In this document: positions 36,880-46,355 of the stretch, piece by piece
Numbering within the stretch: position 1 is the first letter of the stretch
How the letters are laid out: each line of letters begins with the position of its first letter
Source of the DNA: Chitinophaga sp. S165
Lineage (GTDB): Bacteria > Bacteroidota > Bacteroidia > Chitinophagales > Chitinophagaceae
Length of the DNA stretch: 64,000 bases
Direction of reading: 5' to 3'
NCBI RefSeq assembly: GCF_003182155.1
Contig: NZ_QGTG01000007.1
Location: 353,948 to 417,947 of the forward strand
Notes under the pieces: model-generated
What the model was told of the DNA's origin: nothing
Seen by the model: only the letters and a program-made list of their open reading frames with translations
The model's database searches: none
Translations under genes and position numbers: made by a program

Positions 36880-37307
36880 AATTTCCGCAAACCTACAAGA
36901 TTTTAACATTATTTTATTCCCTGGCCCAAATCTTGAACCACACTATATCAGGCCGTACCAACAGTAAAAAAGGGGACAATGAGTATTATGGAATCCGGAA
37001 TTCTCTGCATCTATATAACAAGAATGATTAATACTAAACTTTCATTTTTATGAGTATATATTTGGGTGATTATGTACGACATAGGTCTGAAAGTACAAGT
37101 ATTTAACATGGCTTTAACAAGTTCTTGTTTAATTAGATGTAGATTGAATATGAAAAAATGTGTGTATGCCGGACGTTTATTAAACCTGCTGTAGTGGCTG
37201 GTTTAGAGTTACAGGTATGGGGCCGGAACCGCCTTTTTTTAACAATCCTCTAAAAGAACAGGTATTTATTTGGAAATATTTTTTTGTATACTTGTAATTC
37301 GCTAACA
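36880..37307. other. 428-base divergent intergenic region
   Basis: AT-rich DNA between the phosphatase and the small membrane protein. I see no gene, hairpin terminator or repeat. A TTTG (37269-37272) and a TATACTTG (37287-37294) near its right end resemble promoter halves, but only 14 bases separate them. If used, TATACTTG would give a leader of under 20 bases. Confidence 0.5.
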
Positions 37308-37553
37308 ATGCTAATGCAACAAGAAAGATCTGGAAACACGCGGACTAAGGTAAATTATCGTTCGCTCGGGGAATTAATCAGAGGTATATTTTTTCTGCTC
37401 TTTGGCCTATATGCAATCTTTGCGCAGAAATATAACCTGGGCCAGTTTCAGGTATCTCAGACTATATTGAACATTTTAGGCATCGTACTAATTGCGTATG
37501 GCCTTTTCCGTGTATATAGAGGAGTGAGATATCTATTTCATCAAAAGGATTAA
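37308..37553 (+). CDS. small two-helix membrane protein
   Basis: Encodes 81 residues from ATG 37308, or 79 from ATG 37314. Two hydrophobic helices (LIRGIFFLLFGLYAIFA and ILNILGIVLIAYGLFRVYRG) flank a short polar loop. No family is recognised. It lies 16 bases before the PstS-like gene, so an envelope role alongside it is likely but unproven. Confidence 0.75.
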   Translation: MLMQQERSGNTRTKVNYRSLGELIRGIFFLLFGLYAIFAQKYNLGQFQVSQTILNILGIVLIAYGLFRVYRGVRYLFHQKD

Positions 37554-37569
37554 ATAAAGAGACGAACAT

Positions 37570-38490
37570 ATGATCACCAGAATAATAAGGCGTGGCCAGG
37601 TCGCTATTTTCTCGTTAGCTGTAGCTTTACTGGCATCTTGCGGACAGGCCAACAAGTCCGGGGAGGAGCACGATACGCCAACTTCAGGGACCATCAGAAT
37701 AAGTGTGGATGAAACCTATCGTCCACTGATGGAAGCCGAGATTAAGGTTTTTGAATCCTTATATAAGAAAGCGCATATCATCGCTGAATATAAACCCGAA
37801 GCAGATTGCTTTAAAGATCTGTTGGCTGACAGTTCAAGACTGATCTTTGTAACAAGAGATTTCAGTGAACAAGAAAGGGCGTATATCAAGGAGTTAAAGA
37901 TAAAGCCGCAAAGCCTGTTGCTGGCGTGGGATGGTGTAGCGTTGATTACTAACCGCAGTAATCCCGACAGTATCCTCACAATGGACCAGGTGCGGGAAAT
38001 TATGGACGGGTCTGATTCCACGAAAAAACCTCAGGTAGTTTTTGATAATCAGAATTCAAGTACGGTAAGATATGTCCGCGATTCGATCAACAAAGGGAAA
38101 CCGTTGCCGCAGAACGTAATGGCTGCTAAAACGAACCCTGAAGTGGTTGACTATGTGGCTAAAATGAAGGATGCGATTGGCGTAATTGGGGTAAGCTGGA
38201 TCTCTGATCCTAACGACTCGGCTTCGATTGAATTTACAAATAAGGTGCAAGTGGTCAAAGTGAGGGCAGATTATGGTTCGGAATTTGTAAAACCATATCA
38301 GGCATATATCGCTCTTGGATCCTACCAACTTAAACGTGGTTTGTTCTATTGCTTGAAGGAACCATATTCTGGATTGGGATCAGGGTTCGCCACTTTCCTG
38401 GGGAGTTATGAAGGACAGATGATCATTTCGAAATTCAGACTGTTTCCTGCGAGATTGAATGTGGTATTCAGGGAAGCGAACATTAGGTAA
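37570..38490 (+). CDS. PstS-like substrate-binding lipoprotein
   Basis: Encodes 306 residues. The lipobox LASC puts the lipidated Cys near residue 24. The body is a periplasmic-binding-protein type II fold of the phosphate-binding (PBP-like) group: TIRISVDETYRPLMEAEIKVFE, LIFVTRDFSEQERAYIKE and KDAIGVIGVSWISD are visible. In Bacteroidota such proteins commonly sit after exbB-exbD-tonB-like genes and before a TPR gene, with no Pst permease; here the TPR gene follows but the exb/ton genes are missing. Phosphate binding should not be assumed. Confidence 0.85.
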   Translation: MITRIIRRGQVAIFSLAVALLASCGQANKSGEEHDTPTSGTIRISVDETYRPLMEAEIKVFESLYKKAHIIAEYKPEADCFKDLLADSSRLIFVTRDFSEQERAYIKELKIKPQSLLLAWDGVALITNRSNPDSILTMDQVREIMDGSDSTKKPQVVFDNQNSSTVRYVRDSINKGKPLPQNVMAAKTNPEVVDYVAKMKDAIGVIGVSWISDPNDSASIEFTNKVQVVKVRADYGSEFVKPYQAYIALGSYQLKRGLFYCLKEPYSGLGSGFATFLGSYEGQMIISKFRLFPARLNVVFREANIR

Positions 38491-38530
38491 AAAAAAACTA
38501 ACACAACTAAAATTAAAAACCGGATTGCTC

Positions 38531-40249
38531 ATGAACAGACGGAAAAGTTTAATTGTTGCAATGCTGTGCGTCGCGAACGGCGTGATGGCCCAATCTGTAG
38601 AAGATGGATTGAAAGACCTGTATTATGGCAAGTATGAAACAGCCAAACAGACCCTGGAAAAAGTGATAGCTGCCAAACCAACTGAAGACAGGGCCTATTA
38701 CTACGCAGGTATAGCGCAGCTGGGTATGCATGATGACGCTGGTGCTGCTGCTACTTTTCAGAAAGGATTGCAGGCCGTGCCTACATCGTCTTTACTGCAG
38801 GTAGCTATGGGACGTCTTGATCTGATGAAAGGTGATGCGGCTGCAGCAAAACAAAAATTTGAAGCAGCTAGCACTGCTACAGAAGGACGTGATGGTGACG
38901 TTGCACGTGCTATTGCCGACGCAAACACTGAAATCAAAGGTGGTGACCGCGGTTATGCATTATCTGTAATGGAAAAATTACTGAATAATGAAGGCCGTAA
39001 GAAAAAACAGATGTATACTGCTACACCTGCTGACTATATTGAATTAGGCGATGCTTACCGTTACCTGGGAGGTGAAAATGGTGGTAAGGCAATCACTTCC
39101 TACGATAAAGCACTTGAGTTGGATCAAAACAACGCTGAAGCAGTAACAAAACAAGGACTGGTAAACTACAACGCTAAACTGTTGCAGGATGCCGTGAACG
39201 ATTGGACAAAAGCAACCAATCTTGATCCTAACTACGCACCAGCTTACCAGGAACTGTACCAGTTCTATATTACTCCAACCAAAGCTCAGCTGTCACTTGA
39301 AAATGCAGCTAAGTACCTTGAAAAATACATGGAAGTAGTAGGCGCCGGCGCCGGTAAACTGGAAAACGAATACAACCTGGCTGCTATCTCTTTCTACAGA
39401 AAAGACTATGATGCAGCTATCAACAAGGCGAAAGCTGTATTACCTCAGACAACTGAAGGTAATAAAGGTAAATTCGTACGCCTGCTGACAGATGCTTATC
39501 TGCAAAAAGGTGACACTACCACCGGTAAACAAGTGATCGAAGAGTACGTTAAAACCGTTGGCGAGCCTAAACTGCAGGCTAACGATTATAAACTGCTCAG
39601 CGCTATCTACCAGCAGAACACTACCGATTCTGCGCAGGAAGCTCTCAATGATTCATTGGCTGCTATGTACCTGGAAAAATACGCACTGGCAGACACTGCT
39701 AAAGACGTAGATAAATACAGAAACGTAGCTGAGACTTTCAAAAACATGAGAGATTTCAAACGTTCCGCTGAATGGTACGGTAAACTTGTTAGCGATTTCA
39801 CCGACGAACAGAATACTGGTAAAGTACAGGATATGTTCTTTAAAGGTACCTGGGAAATCTACGCAAAAGAATACGATAAGGCTGACTCAACCTGGGGTGC
39901 TTTTGCTGCAAAATATCCTACTAACGAAGCGCTGGGTACTTACTGGAGAGGCCGTGCTAACATGGCTAAAGATCCGGATGCGAAATTAGGTACCGCTGTA
40001 CCTTACTTCCAGAAATTCTTCGAGATCAAAGGTGAAGAAAAAGTGAACAAACCAGCCCAGCTGATGTTCCCTTACCAGTATATGATGATCTACTACTATA
40101 ATAAAGAAGATCAGGCAAATATGAAGATCTGGATGGATAAAGTACTGGCTATCGATCCTAACAATGCTACCGTGAAAGCTATCCAGGAAAACCTGGATAA
40201 CAAAGCCAAAGCAGCTGCTGTTAAACCAGCTCAGGGTAACAAAAAATAA
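38531..40249 (+). CDS. exported TPR protein
   Basis: Encodes 572 residues. The ATG at 38531 gives the signal peptide MNRRKSLIVAMLCVANGVMAQ; longer starts overlap the preceding gene. Tetratricopeptide repeats run through the chain (YGKYETAKQTLEKVIAAKP, GGKAITSYDKALELDQNNAEA, LLQDAVNDWTKATNLDPNYAPA). The codon and residue make-up is typical of an abundant protein, rich in Ala and Lys. It follows the PstS-like gene, an order known elsewhere in the phylum. A strong terminator follows. Confidence 0.9.
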   Translation: MNRRKSLIVAMLCVANGVMAQSVEDGLKDLYYGKYETAKQTLEKVIAAKPTEDRAYYYAGIAQLGMHDDAGAAATFQKGLQAVPTSSLLQVAMGRLDLMKGDAAAAKQKFEAASTATEGRDGDVARAIADANTEIKGGDRGYALSVMEKLLNNEGRKKKQMYTATPADYIELGDAYRYLGGENGGKAITSYDKALELDQNNAEAVTKQGLVNYNAKLLQDAVNDWTKATNLDPNYAPAYQELYQFYITPTKAQLSLENAAKYLEKYMEVVGAGAGKLENEYNLAAISFYRKDYDAAINKAKAVLPQTTEGNKGKFVRLLTDAYLQKGDTTTGKQVIEEYVKTVGEPKLQANDYKLLSAIYQQNTTDSAQEALNDSLAAMYLEKYALADTAKDVDKYRNVAETFKNMRDFKRSAEWYGKLVSDFTDEQNTGKVQDMFFKGTWEIYAKEYDKADSTWGAFAAKYPTNEALGTYWRGRANMAKDPDAKLGTAVPYFQKFFEIKGEEKVNKPAQLMFPYQYMMIYYYNKEDQANMKIWMDKVLAIDPNNATVKAIQENLDNKAKAAAVKPAQGNKK

Positions 40250-40270
40250 TTAACAAATAGTTATATGAAG

Positions 40271-40300
40271 GCCTCCTGTCCCCCGACAGGAGGCTTTTTT
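40271..40300 (+). terminator. strong intrinsic terminator
   Basis: Perfect 10-bp stem gcctcctgtc (40271-40280) with gacaggaggc (40285-40294), loop of four Cs, six Ts after. Confidence 0.95.
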
Positions 40301-40345
40301 ATTGCCGTTTGGTGAAAAAAGATAATATTTTAATCCTTCATAAGA

Positions 40346-40376
40346 TTTGATTTTTGCATTAGTTAGCCTATTTTTG
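40346..40376 (+). promoter_or_regulatory. promoter of the nuo operon
   Basis: TTTG at 40346-40349, 19 bases, then TATTTTTG at 40369-40376: a full Bacteroidota -33/-7 pair. It lies 35 bases before nuoA and just after the terminator of the preceding gene, so it is the natural start of the complex I operon. Confidence 0.75.
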
Positions 40377-40410
40377 CTCATTCGGAGAACGATTTTATAC
40401 AGGGAAGCTT

Positions 40411-40803
40411 ATGTTTACAGACACAGAATTATTGTCAGCAACTACTCCTTTCAGCTATTTTCCCATTGTTATGCAGCTTGTAGCTGCACTGGGCTTCGTT
40501 GGTCTTACAATGGTAGCAACACATTTTTTGGGGCCAAAACGTAAAACCAGCGACAAACTAGCTACCTTTGAAAGCGGTATTGAACAAAAAGGTAATGCAC
40601 GCCAGCCAGTAGCCATTAAGTACTTCCTAACCGCCATATTGTTCGTGCTTTTTGACGTAGAAGTGATCTTCTTTTATCCTTATGCGGTGAATTTCAGAGA
40701 ACTGGGATGGGATGGCTTCATGGCCATGTTACTTTTTGTAGCGTTCTTTATGGGCGGCTTCTTCTACATTTTGAAGAAGGGAGCGCTGAAATGGGAAGAC
40801 TGA
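40411..40803 (+). CDS. nuoA: NADH-quinone oxidoreductase subunit A
   Basis: Small membrane subunit of complex I, 130 residues with three transmembrane helices. The loop KRKTSDKLATFESGIEQKGNARQPVAIKYFL, with its conserved acidic and Gly residues, and LFVLFDVEVIFFYPYAV are family hallmarks. First gene of the complete nuoA-N operon, which couples NADH oxidation to menaquinone reduction and ion pumping. Confidence 0.96.
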   Translation: MFTDTELLSATTPFSYFPIVMQLVAALGFVGLTMVATHFLGPKRKTSDKLATFESGIEQKGNARQPVAIKYFLTAILFVLFDVEVIFFYPYAVNFRELGWDGFMAMLLFVAFFMGGFFYILKKGALKWED

Positions 40804-40901
40804 TTTTTATATAAAATATTGCAGAAAGGGTTGCCGATGGCTGGCAATCCCGTGTGCGTTTAGGTCAAATCTGATTTTGAAATTTTTAAATCTGACATGG
40901 T

Positions 40902-41465
40902 ATGGCACGTCCGGTTCAGTATAATGAGAAAGTGAAGAATGTGGAAATACCCGATGGGTATGCAGGGGAAGGTTTTTTCGCAACAACATTCGACCAGGTG
41001 ATTGGTGCAGCTCGTAAGAATTCTATCTGGCCTTTACCTTTTGCTACTTCCTGCTGTGGTATCGAATTTATGGCGACCATGGCTTCTACCTACGATATGG
41101 CCCGTTTCGGTTCCGAAAGAATGGCTTTCACTCCCCGCCAGTGTGACTTATTGATGGTAATGGGCACAATTTCCAAGAAAATGGGTCCGGTATTACGTCA
41201 GGTGTACCTGCAAATGGCTGAACCTCGTTGGGTTGTAGCTGTTGGCGCGTGTGCATGCAGCGGTGGTGTATTTGATACTTATTCCGTTTTGCAGGGTATC
41301 GACCAGGTAATCCCTGTGGATGTATATGTTCCAGGATGCCCTCCGCGTCCGGAAGCGATCATTGATGGTTTCATGCGCGTACAGGACCTGGTAGGACAGG
41401 AAAGTCTGCGCCGCCGTCATAGCGATAGATACAAGGAATTACTGAACTCTTACGGTATCCAGTAA
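40902..41465 (+). CDS. nuoB: NADH-quinone oxidoreductase subunit B
   Basis: Peripheral-arm subunit of 187 residues that carries cluster N2, the last before quinone. Ligands are the tandem Cys in SCCGIEFMA, Cys in GACACSGGVF and Cys in VPGCPPRPEA. NuoB and NuoD together form the quinone site. About 100 bases separate it from nuoA. Confidence 0.97.
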   Translation: MARPVQYNEKVKNVEIPDGYAGEGFFATTFDQVIGAARKNSIWPLPFATSCCGIEFMATMASTYDMARFGSERMAFTPRQCDLLMVMGTISKKMGPVLRQVYLQMAEPRWVVAVGACACSGGVFDTYSVLQGIDQVIPVDVYVPGCPPRPEAIIDGFMRVQDLVGQESLRRRHSDRYKELLNSYGIQ

Positions 41466-41528
41466 TCGGGTACAGGAGAAAGAACATATCCGCGAAAAGT
41501 CAATCTGAAATAGAAAATTGAAATCGTA

Positions 41529-42050
41529 ATGTCTTTGACAAACGACTATATAAAGCAAAGGTTAACAGAAAAGTTTGGGGAATCAATCAGCCAGGTGGAA
41601 GAATCCTTTGGATGTTTATCATTTGCCGCGCCGAAAGACCTGAACCTGAAAGTAATGCAGTTCCTGTACGATGATGAGGAGCTGCAATTTCGTTTTTTAA
41701 CGGACCTCACTGCCGTACACTATCCCAACAGAACAGGGGAGGAGCTTGCAGTAGTATATCACCTGCACAATTTCAAAGAAAGGGTGAGACTGCGCTTTAA
41801 AGTATACACCAGCATTGAGGATACACGCGTTTTCACAGCTACCAGGCTGTTTGAATCAGCCAACTGGATGGAAAGGGAAACATACGATTTCTTCGGTGTG
41901 AACTTCGTAGGGCACCCGAACCTGAAACGTATCCTGAACGTGGACGAAATGACCTATTTCCCCATGCGTAAGGAATTTCCGCTGGAAGATCAGACCCGTA
42001 CCGATAAAGATGATGAAATGTTCGGCCGCGGCGGGCATATTGGCATTTAA
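41529..42050 (+). CDS. nuoC: NADH-quinone oxidoreductase subunit C
   Basis: The 30-kDa-type subunit, 173 residues, separate from NuoD rather than fused as in E. coli. ERETYDFFGVNFVGHPNLKRIL and FPLEDQTRTDKDDEMFGRGGH carry the family motifs. It precedes nuoD by 18 bases. Confidence 0.95.
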   Translation: MSLTNDYIKQRLTEKFGESISQVEESFGCLSFAAPKDLNLKVMQFLYDDEELQFRFLTDLTAVHYPNRTGEELAVVYHLHNFKERVRLRFKVYTSIEDTRVFTATRLFESANWMERETYDFFGVNFVGHPNLKRILNVDEMTYFPMRKEFPLEDQTRTDKDDEMFGRGGHIGI

Positions 42051-42068
42051 TAAATTATACGTTTGAAC

Positions 42069-43286
42069 ATGTCAGAGCAGCAACATATCATACTGCCGGA
42101 AGGCTCCATAGAAAGGCAGACACAAACCCTTAACCTGGGACCTACCCACCCCGCTACGCACGGGGTATTCCAGAATATTCTGGAAATTGACGGTGAGCGT
42201 ATCGTGAGTTCGGAATCTACTGTGGGATATATCCACCGTGCATTTGAGAAAATAGCAGAACGCCGTCCTTACTACCAGATCACTCCTTTAACAGATCGTC
42301 TGAACTATTGTTCATCTCCTATCAATAATATGGGATGGCACATGACCGTAGAAAAACTGTTGGGTATTCAAACACCCAAACGTGTTGACTACCTCCGTGT
42401 GATCATCATGGAACTGGCCCGTATTACAGATCACCTGATCTGTAATGGTGTGGTAGGCGTGGATAGCGGCGCCTTCTCAGGCTTCCTTTATCTCATGAAG
42501 TACCGTGAGCTGGCATACGAAATATATGAGGAAATATGCGGTTCCCGTCTCACGACCAATATTGGACGCGTAGGTGGTTTCGAAAGAAACTTTACACCTG
42601 CTGCCTTTGAGAAAATAGAACGCTTCCTGAAGGAATATCCGGTGGCGCTGAAGGAGTTCGAAACCCTGATGAACCGTAACCGTATCTTCATGGAAAGAAC
42701 TCAGGGCGTAGGTCCTATCAGCGCGGAAAGAGCCATGAATTATGGCTTTACCGGTCCTAACCTGCGTGCTGCAGGTGTGGATTATGATGTACGCGTATCT
42801 CAGCCATATTCATCTTACGAAGATTTCGACTTTTCAATACCAGTAGGTACCACCGGCGACTGTTACGACCGTTTCCTGGTACGTAACGGTGAAATGTGGG
42901 AAAGTCTGAGCATTATCCGTCAGGCGATGGATAAGCTGAAAGACCTGCCTTCAGATGTATACCATGCGGATGTACCAGCGTACTACCTGCCTGAAAAGAG
43001 TGCGGTATACACCAAAATGGAAGCACTTATCTACCACTTCAAGATCATCATGGGGGAAGCTGATATTCTGCCTGGCGAATTGTACAATCCTGTAGAAGGA
43101 GGCAACGGTGAACTGGGTTTCTACCTCATCAGCGATGGTGGCCGTAGCCCTTACAGGCTGCATTTCCGCCGCCCATGTTTCATATACTACCAGGCTTATG
43201 CGGAACTCATCAAAGGCGCAATGCTCAGCGATGCCGTTATCTGTATGAGTAGCCTGAATCTGATCGCAGGTGAACTGGACGCTTAA
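42069..43286 (+). CDS. nuoD: NADH-quinone oxidoreductase subunit D
   Basis: The 49-kDa-type subunit of 405 residues from ATG 42069; a TTG two codons earlier is less likely. NLGPTHPATHGVF supplies the quinone-site His, and RGVD-type motif ICNGVVGVDSGAF, TNIGRVGGFERNF and EGGNGELGFYLISDGGRSPYR follow the hydrogenase-like fold. Shapes the quinone-binding chamber with NuoB. Confidence 0.97.
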   Translation: MSEQQHIILPEGSIERQTQTLNLGPTHPATHGVFQNILEIDGERIVSSESTVGYIHRAFEKIAERRPYYQITPLTDRLNYCSSPINNMGWHMTVEKLLGIQTPKRVDYLRVIIMELARITDHLICNGVVGVDSGAFSGFLYLMKYRELAYEIYEEICGSRLTTNIGRVGGFERNFTPAAFEKIERFLKEYPVALKEFETLMNRNRIFMERTQGVGPISAERAMNYGFTGPNLRAAGVDYDVRVSQPYSSYEDFDFSIPVGTTGDCYDRFLVRNGEMWESLSIIRQAMDKLKDLPSDVYHADVPAYYLPEKSAVYTKMEALIYHFKIIMGEADILPGELYNPVEGGNGELGFYLISDGGRSPYRLHFRRPCFIYYQAYAELIKGAMLSDAVICMSSLNLIAGELDA

Positions 43287-43310
43287 TTATTAATTTTTCT
43301 TTCTATAGTT

Positions 43311-43796
43311 ATGTTTTCTGAAGAGAAGCTGAATAAAGTAAAAGAGATCATCGCCCGTTACCCGGCCGGGAAGCAGAAGAGTGCTTTGATTCCCTTGCTG
43401 CACCTGGCACAGGAAGAGTTTGGCGGATGGCTGAGCGCGGAAACCATGGATTACGTGGCTTCCCTGCTGCAGATCAAGCCGATTGAAGTGTATGAAGTGG
43501 CTACCTTTTACTCGATGTTTAACCTGAAGCCTGTAGGCAAATACGTATTTGAAGTATGTCAGACAGGTCCGTGCATGCTGCGTGGTTCAGATAACATCAT
43601 CGACTATATCAAAAAGAAACTGGACATCGGTGTGGGTGAAACCACTAATGATGGTCTGTTCACGCTCAAAACGGTAGAATGTCTCGGTGCCTGTGGATAC
43701 GCTCCCATGATGCAGCTGGGTAAACACTTCCGTGAGCACCTGACCCCTGAAAAGGTAGATGCTATTATTGAGGAATGCAGGGTTAAAGCAAACTAA
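43311..43796 (+). CDS. nuoE: NADH-quinone oxidoreductase subunit E
   Basis: The 24-kDa-type [2Fe-2S] subunit of 161 residues. The four Cys ligands of cluster N1a are visible in VCQTGPCMLRG and ECLGACGYAPM. It belongs to the NADH dehydrogenase module with NuoF and NuoG. Confidence 0.96.
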   Translation: MFSEEKLNKVKEIIARYPAGKQKSALIPLLHLAQEEFGGWLSAETMDYVASLLQIKPIEVYEVATFYSMFNLKPVGKYVFEVCQTGPCMLRGSDNIIDYIKKKLDIGVGETTNDGLFTLKTVECLGACGYAPMMQLGKHFREHLTPEKVDAIIEECRVKAN

Positions 43797-43841
43797 AACT
43801 TTGAATGACCGGAATACCGGTCTACAATCATAAAAAGTAAG

Positions 43842-45206
43842 ATGGGACGCAAACTACTTTTTGACAAAGCGCACATAGAAGGGATCCGGTACTATGATGT
43901 ATACCGGGCCAATGGAGGTTATGGATCAGCAGAAAAGGCGCTCAAAAGCATGAAACCTGAAGAGGTGCTGGAAGAAGTGAAGAAGAGCGGTCTGAGAGGC
44001 CGTGGTGGCGCCGGTTTCCCTACCGGTATGAAATGGAGCTTCATCGCAAAACCGGAAGGCGTACCCCGCTACCTGGTTTGTAATGCTGACGAATCTGAAC
44101 CTGGTACGTTCAAAGACCGTTACCTGATGGAATTTATTCCTCACCTGCTCATAGAAGGACTGCTCATCTCCAGTTATACACTGGGTTGTAACAGTTGCTA
44201 TATCTATATCCGTGGTGAGTACGCCTGGATCCCTGAAATTCTGGAACAGGCTATCGCGGAAGCTAAGAAAAATGGCTGGCTGGGTAAAAACATCCAGGGT
44301 ACCGGCTTCGATCTTGAAATATATGTACAACGCGGTGCAGGTGCTTATATCTGCGGTGAGGAAACTGCCCTGATAGAATCCCTGGAAGGTAAACGTGGTA
44401 ACCCGCGTATCAAACCTCCGTTCCCGGCTGTGAAAGGTCTGTGGGATTGTCCGACAGTTGTGAACAACGTGGAAACACTTGCTGCCGTAGTGCCTATCCT
44501 GCGCATCGGTGGTGATGAATATGCGAAATACGGTATTGGCAAATCTACCGGTACCAAACTCATTTCTGCCTGTGGTAATATCAATAAACCTGGGGTGTAC
44601 GAAATCGAGATGAATATTTCAGTAGAAGAATTTATTTACTCTGATGAATATTGTGGTGGTATCGCTAATGGCAAACGCCTGAAAGCGTGTATCCCCGGTG
44701 GTTCTTCCGTACCTATCCTGCCGGCTAACCTGTTGCTGAAAACAGCAAAGGGCGAGCAGCGTATGATGACGTACGAAGGCCTCGCTGACGGTGGCTTTGC
44801 TACCGGTACCATGTTGGGTTCCGGTGGTTTCATCGTACTGGACGAAGACCAGTGTATTGTGAAGAACACCCTGACATTCGCCCGTTTCTATCACCATGAA
44901 AGCTGCGGTCAATGCAGCCCATGCCGTGAAGGCACCGGTTGGATGAAGCGTGTACTGCAGAATATCGAGAATGGTAAGGGTAAAATGAGCGACATAGACC
45001 TGCTGTGGGATATCCAGCGTAAAATAGAAGGTAACACCATCTGCCCGTTGGGTGATGCTGCTGCCTGGCCGGTAGCTGCTGCTATTCGTCACTTCCGTGA
45101 CGAGTTTGAATGGCATGTGCTGCATCCTGAAGAAGCTACCAAACGTAACTTCGGACTGGCACATTACGCAGATCCTCTGGAAATAGCTGCTCCTGCTGCT
45201 GTATAA
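43842..45206 (+). CDS. nuoF: NADH-quinone oxidoreductase subunit F
   Basis: The 51-kDa-type NADH- and FMN-binding subunit of 454 residues. GRGGAGFPTGMKW is the NADH loop, CNADESEPGTFKDR and GAGAYICGEETALIES bind FMN, and ESCGQCSPCREGTGWM with a later CPLG hold cluster N3. The entry point for electrons from NADH. Confidence 0.97.
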   Translation: MGRKLLFDKAHIEGIRYYDVYRANGGYGSAEKALKSMKPEEVLEEVKKSGLRGRGGAGFPTGMKWSFIAKPEGVPRYLVCNADESEPGTFKDRYLMEFIPHLLIEGLLISSYTLGCNSCYIYIRGEYAWIPEILEQAIAEAKKNGWLGKNIQGTGFDLEIYVQRGAGAYICGEETALIESLEGKRGNPRIKPPFPAVKGLWDCPTVVNNVETLAAVVPILRIGGDEYAKYGIGKSTGTKLISACGNINKPGVYEIEMNISVEEFIYSDEYCGGIANGKRLKACIPGGSSVPILPANLLLKTAKGEQRMMTYEGLADGGFATGTMLGSGGFIVLDEDQCIVKNTLTFARFYHHESCGQCSPCREGTGWMKRVLQNIENGKGKMSDIDLLWDIQRKIEGNTICPLGDAAAWPVAAAIRHFRDEFEWHVLHPEEATKRNFGLAHYADPLEIAAPAAV

Positions 45207-45228
45207 GAATCAATTTAAGCGATGCAAA

Positions 45229-46320
45229 ATGGCTGAAGAAAAGAAACTCTTTAAGGTTAAGATCGATAATATCTCCGTGGAAGTGGAGCCGGGTACTTCT
45301 ATCCTGAATGCTGCCCGTAGAATTGGTGGAGATATCGTGCCGCCTGCAATGTGTTACTATTCCAAACTGCAGGGTAGCGGTGGTAAATGCCGTACCTGCC
45401 TGGTGAAAGTGACCAAAGGATCAGAAGCTGATCCCCGTCCTATGCCTAAACTGGTAGCTAGCTGCCGTACCAACGTAATGGATGGTATGGAAGTAGCCAA
45501 TATCACCTCTCCGGAAGTGCAGGAAGCACGTAAAGGTGTGGTGGAATTCCTGTTACTGAACCATCCGCTGGACTGCCCTGTATGCGACCAGGCCGGCGAA
45601 TGCCATCTGCAGGACCTCAGCTACGAGCACGGTGCAGATACTACCCGCTACGAATTCAAACGCCGTACGTTCGACAGGATCGACATCGGTGATAAGATAC
45701 AATTACACATGACCCGTTGCATCCTCTGCTACCGTTGTGTATTCACTGCCGATCAGATGACTGAAAAGCGTGAGCATGGCGTACTCGGTCGTGGAGAAGC
45801 TGCGGAGATCGGAACTTATATTCAGCAGTCACTGGACAACAACTTCATCGGTAACGTGATTGATGTTTGTCCTGTAGGTGCGCTGACAGATAAGACCTTC
45901 CGCTTCAAGAACCGTGTTTGGTTCCTGAAACCGGTAGATGCACATCGTGATTGCCACGATCCGAAATGTTGTGGTAAAACCGTATTGTGGATGCGCGGTG
46001 ATGAAGTATTCCGCGTAACTGCCCGCAAGGATAAATACGGTGAAGTGGAAGAATGGATCTGTGATACCTGCCGCTTTGATAAGAAAGACGTAAAAGACTG
46101 GACCATAGAAGGCCCACGTAAAATAGAGCGCCAGAGTGTTATTTCTCAGGGTCACTATGTAGGTGTTCACAAACCTAAAGATACACTGGTAGAAGTACTG
46201 GAAGGCCGTCAGCCTAAACTGCTGCTGGATATCCATGACATCAGTGAGGTGAACAGACCGGAGATTGATCTGTCTCAGATCGACGGTCCGGCGCATTCAG
46301 ATGACTTTAATAAGAAATAA
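45229..46320 (+). CDS. nuoG: NADH-quinone oxidoreductase subunit G, short form
   Basis: The 75-kDa-type subunit, only 363 residues against about 700-900 in E. coli and Thermus. The N-terminal ferredoxin-like domain (CYYSKLQGSGGKCRTCLV, SCRTNV), the His-Cys motif HPLDCPVCDQAGECHLQDL for N5, and CILCYRC with CPVGAL for N4 are complete. After about residue 240 a Cys-rich stretch, CHDPKCC and ICDTC, resembles the start of the molybdopterin-oxidoreductase domain, but that domain then stops. Short NuoG proteins are known in Bacteroidota, so this is probably functional. Confidence 0.93.
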   Translation: MAEEKKLFKVKIDNISVEVEPGTSILNAARRIGGDIVPPAMCYYSKLQGSGGKCRTCLVKVTKGSEADPRPMPKLVASCRTNVMDGMEVANITSPEVQEARKGVVEFLLLNHPLDCPVCDQAGECHLQDLSYEHGADTTRYEFKRRTFDRIDIGDKIQLHMTRCILCYRCVFTADQMTEKREHGVLGRGEAAEIGTYIQQSLDNNFIGNVIDVCPVGALTDKTFRFKNRVWFLKPVDAHRDCHDPKCCGKTVLWMRGDEVFRVTARKDKYGEVEEWICDTCRFDKKDVKDWTIEGPRKIERQSVISQGHYVGVHKPKDTLVEVLEGRQPKLLLDIHDISEVNRPEIDLSQIDGPAHSDDFNKK

Positions 46321-46324
46321 TAGA

Positions 46325-46355
46325 CTCATTATTCGTAATTGATAATTCGTATTTG
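46325..46355. repeat. ATTCGTAATT-type repeat before nuoH
   Basis: attcgtaatt (46331-46340) is repeated as attcgtattt (46345-46354), 14 bases apart, in the gap before nuoH. Same word type as in other intergenic regions. Confidence 0.5.

Noticed and set aside
37201..37241. Possible terminator near ggccggaaccgcc followed by Ts
   Set aside because: Stem pairing is only about three bases; the T run alone is not evidence.
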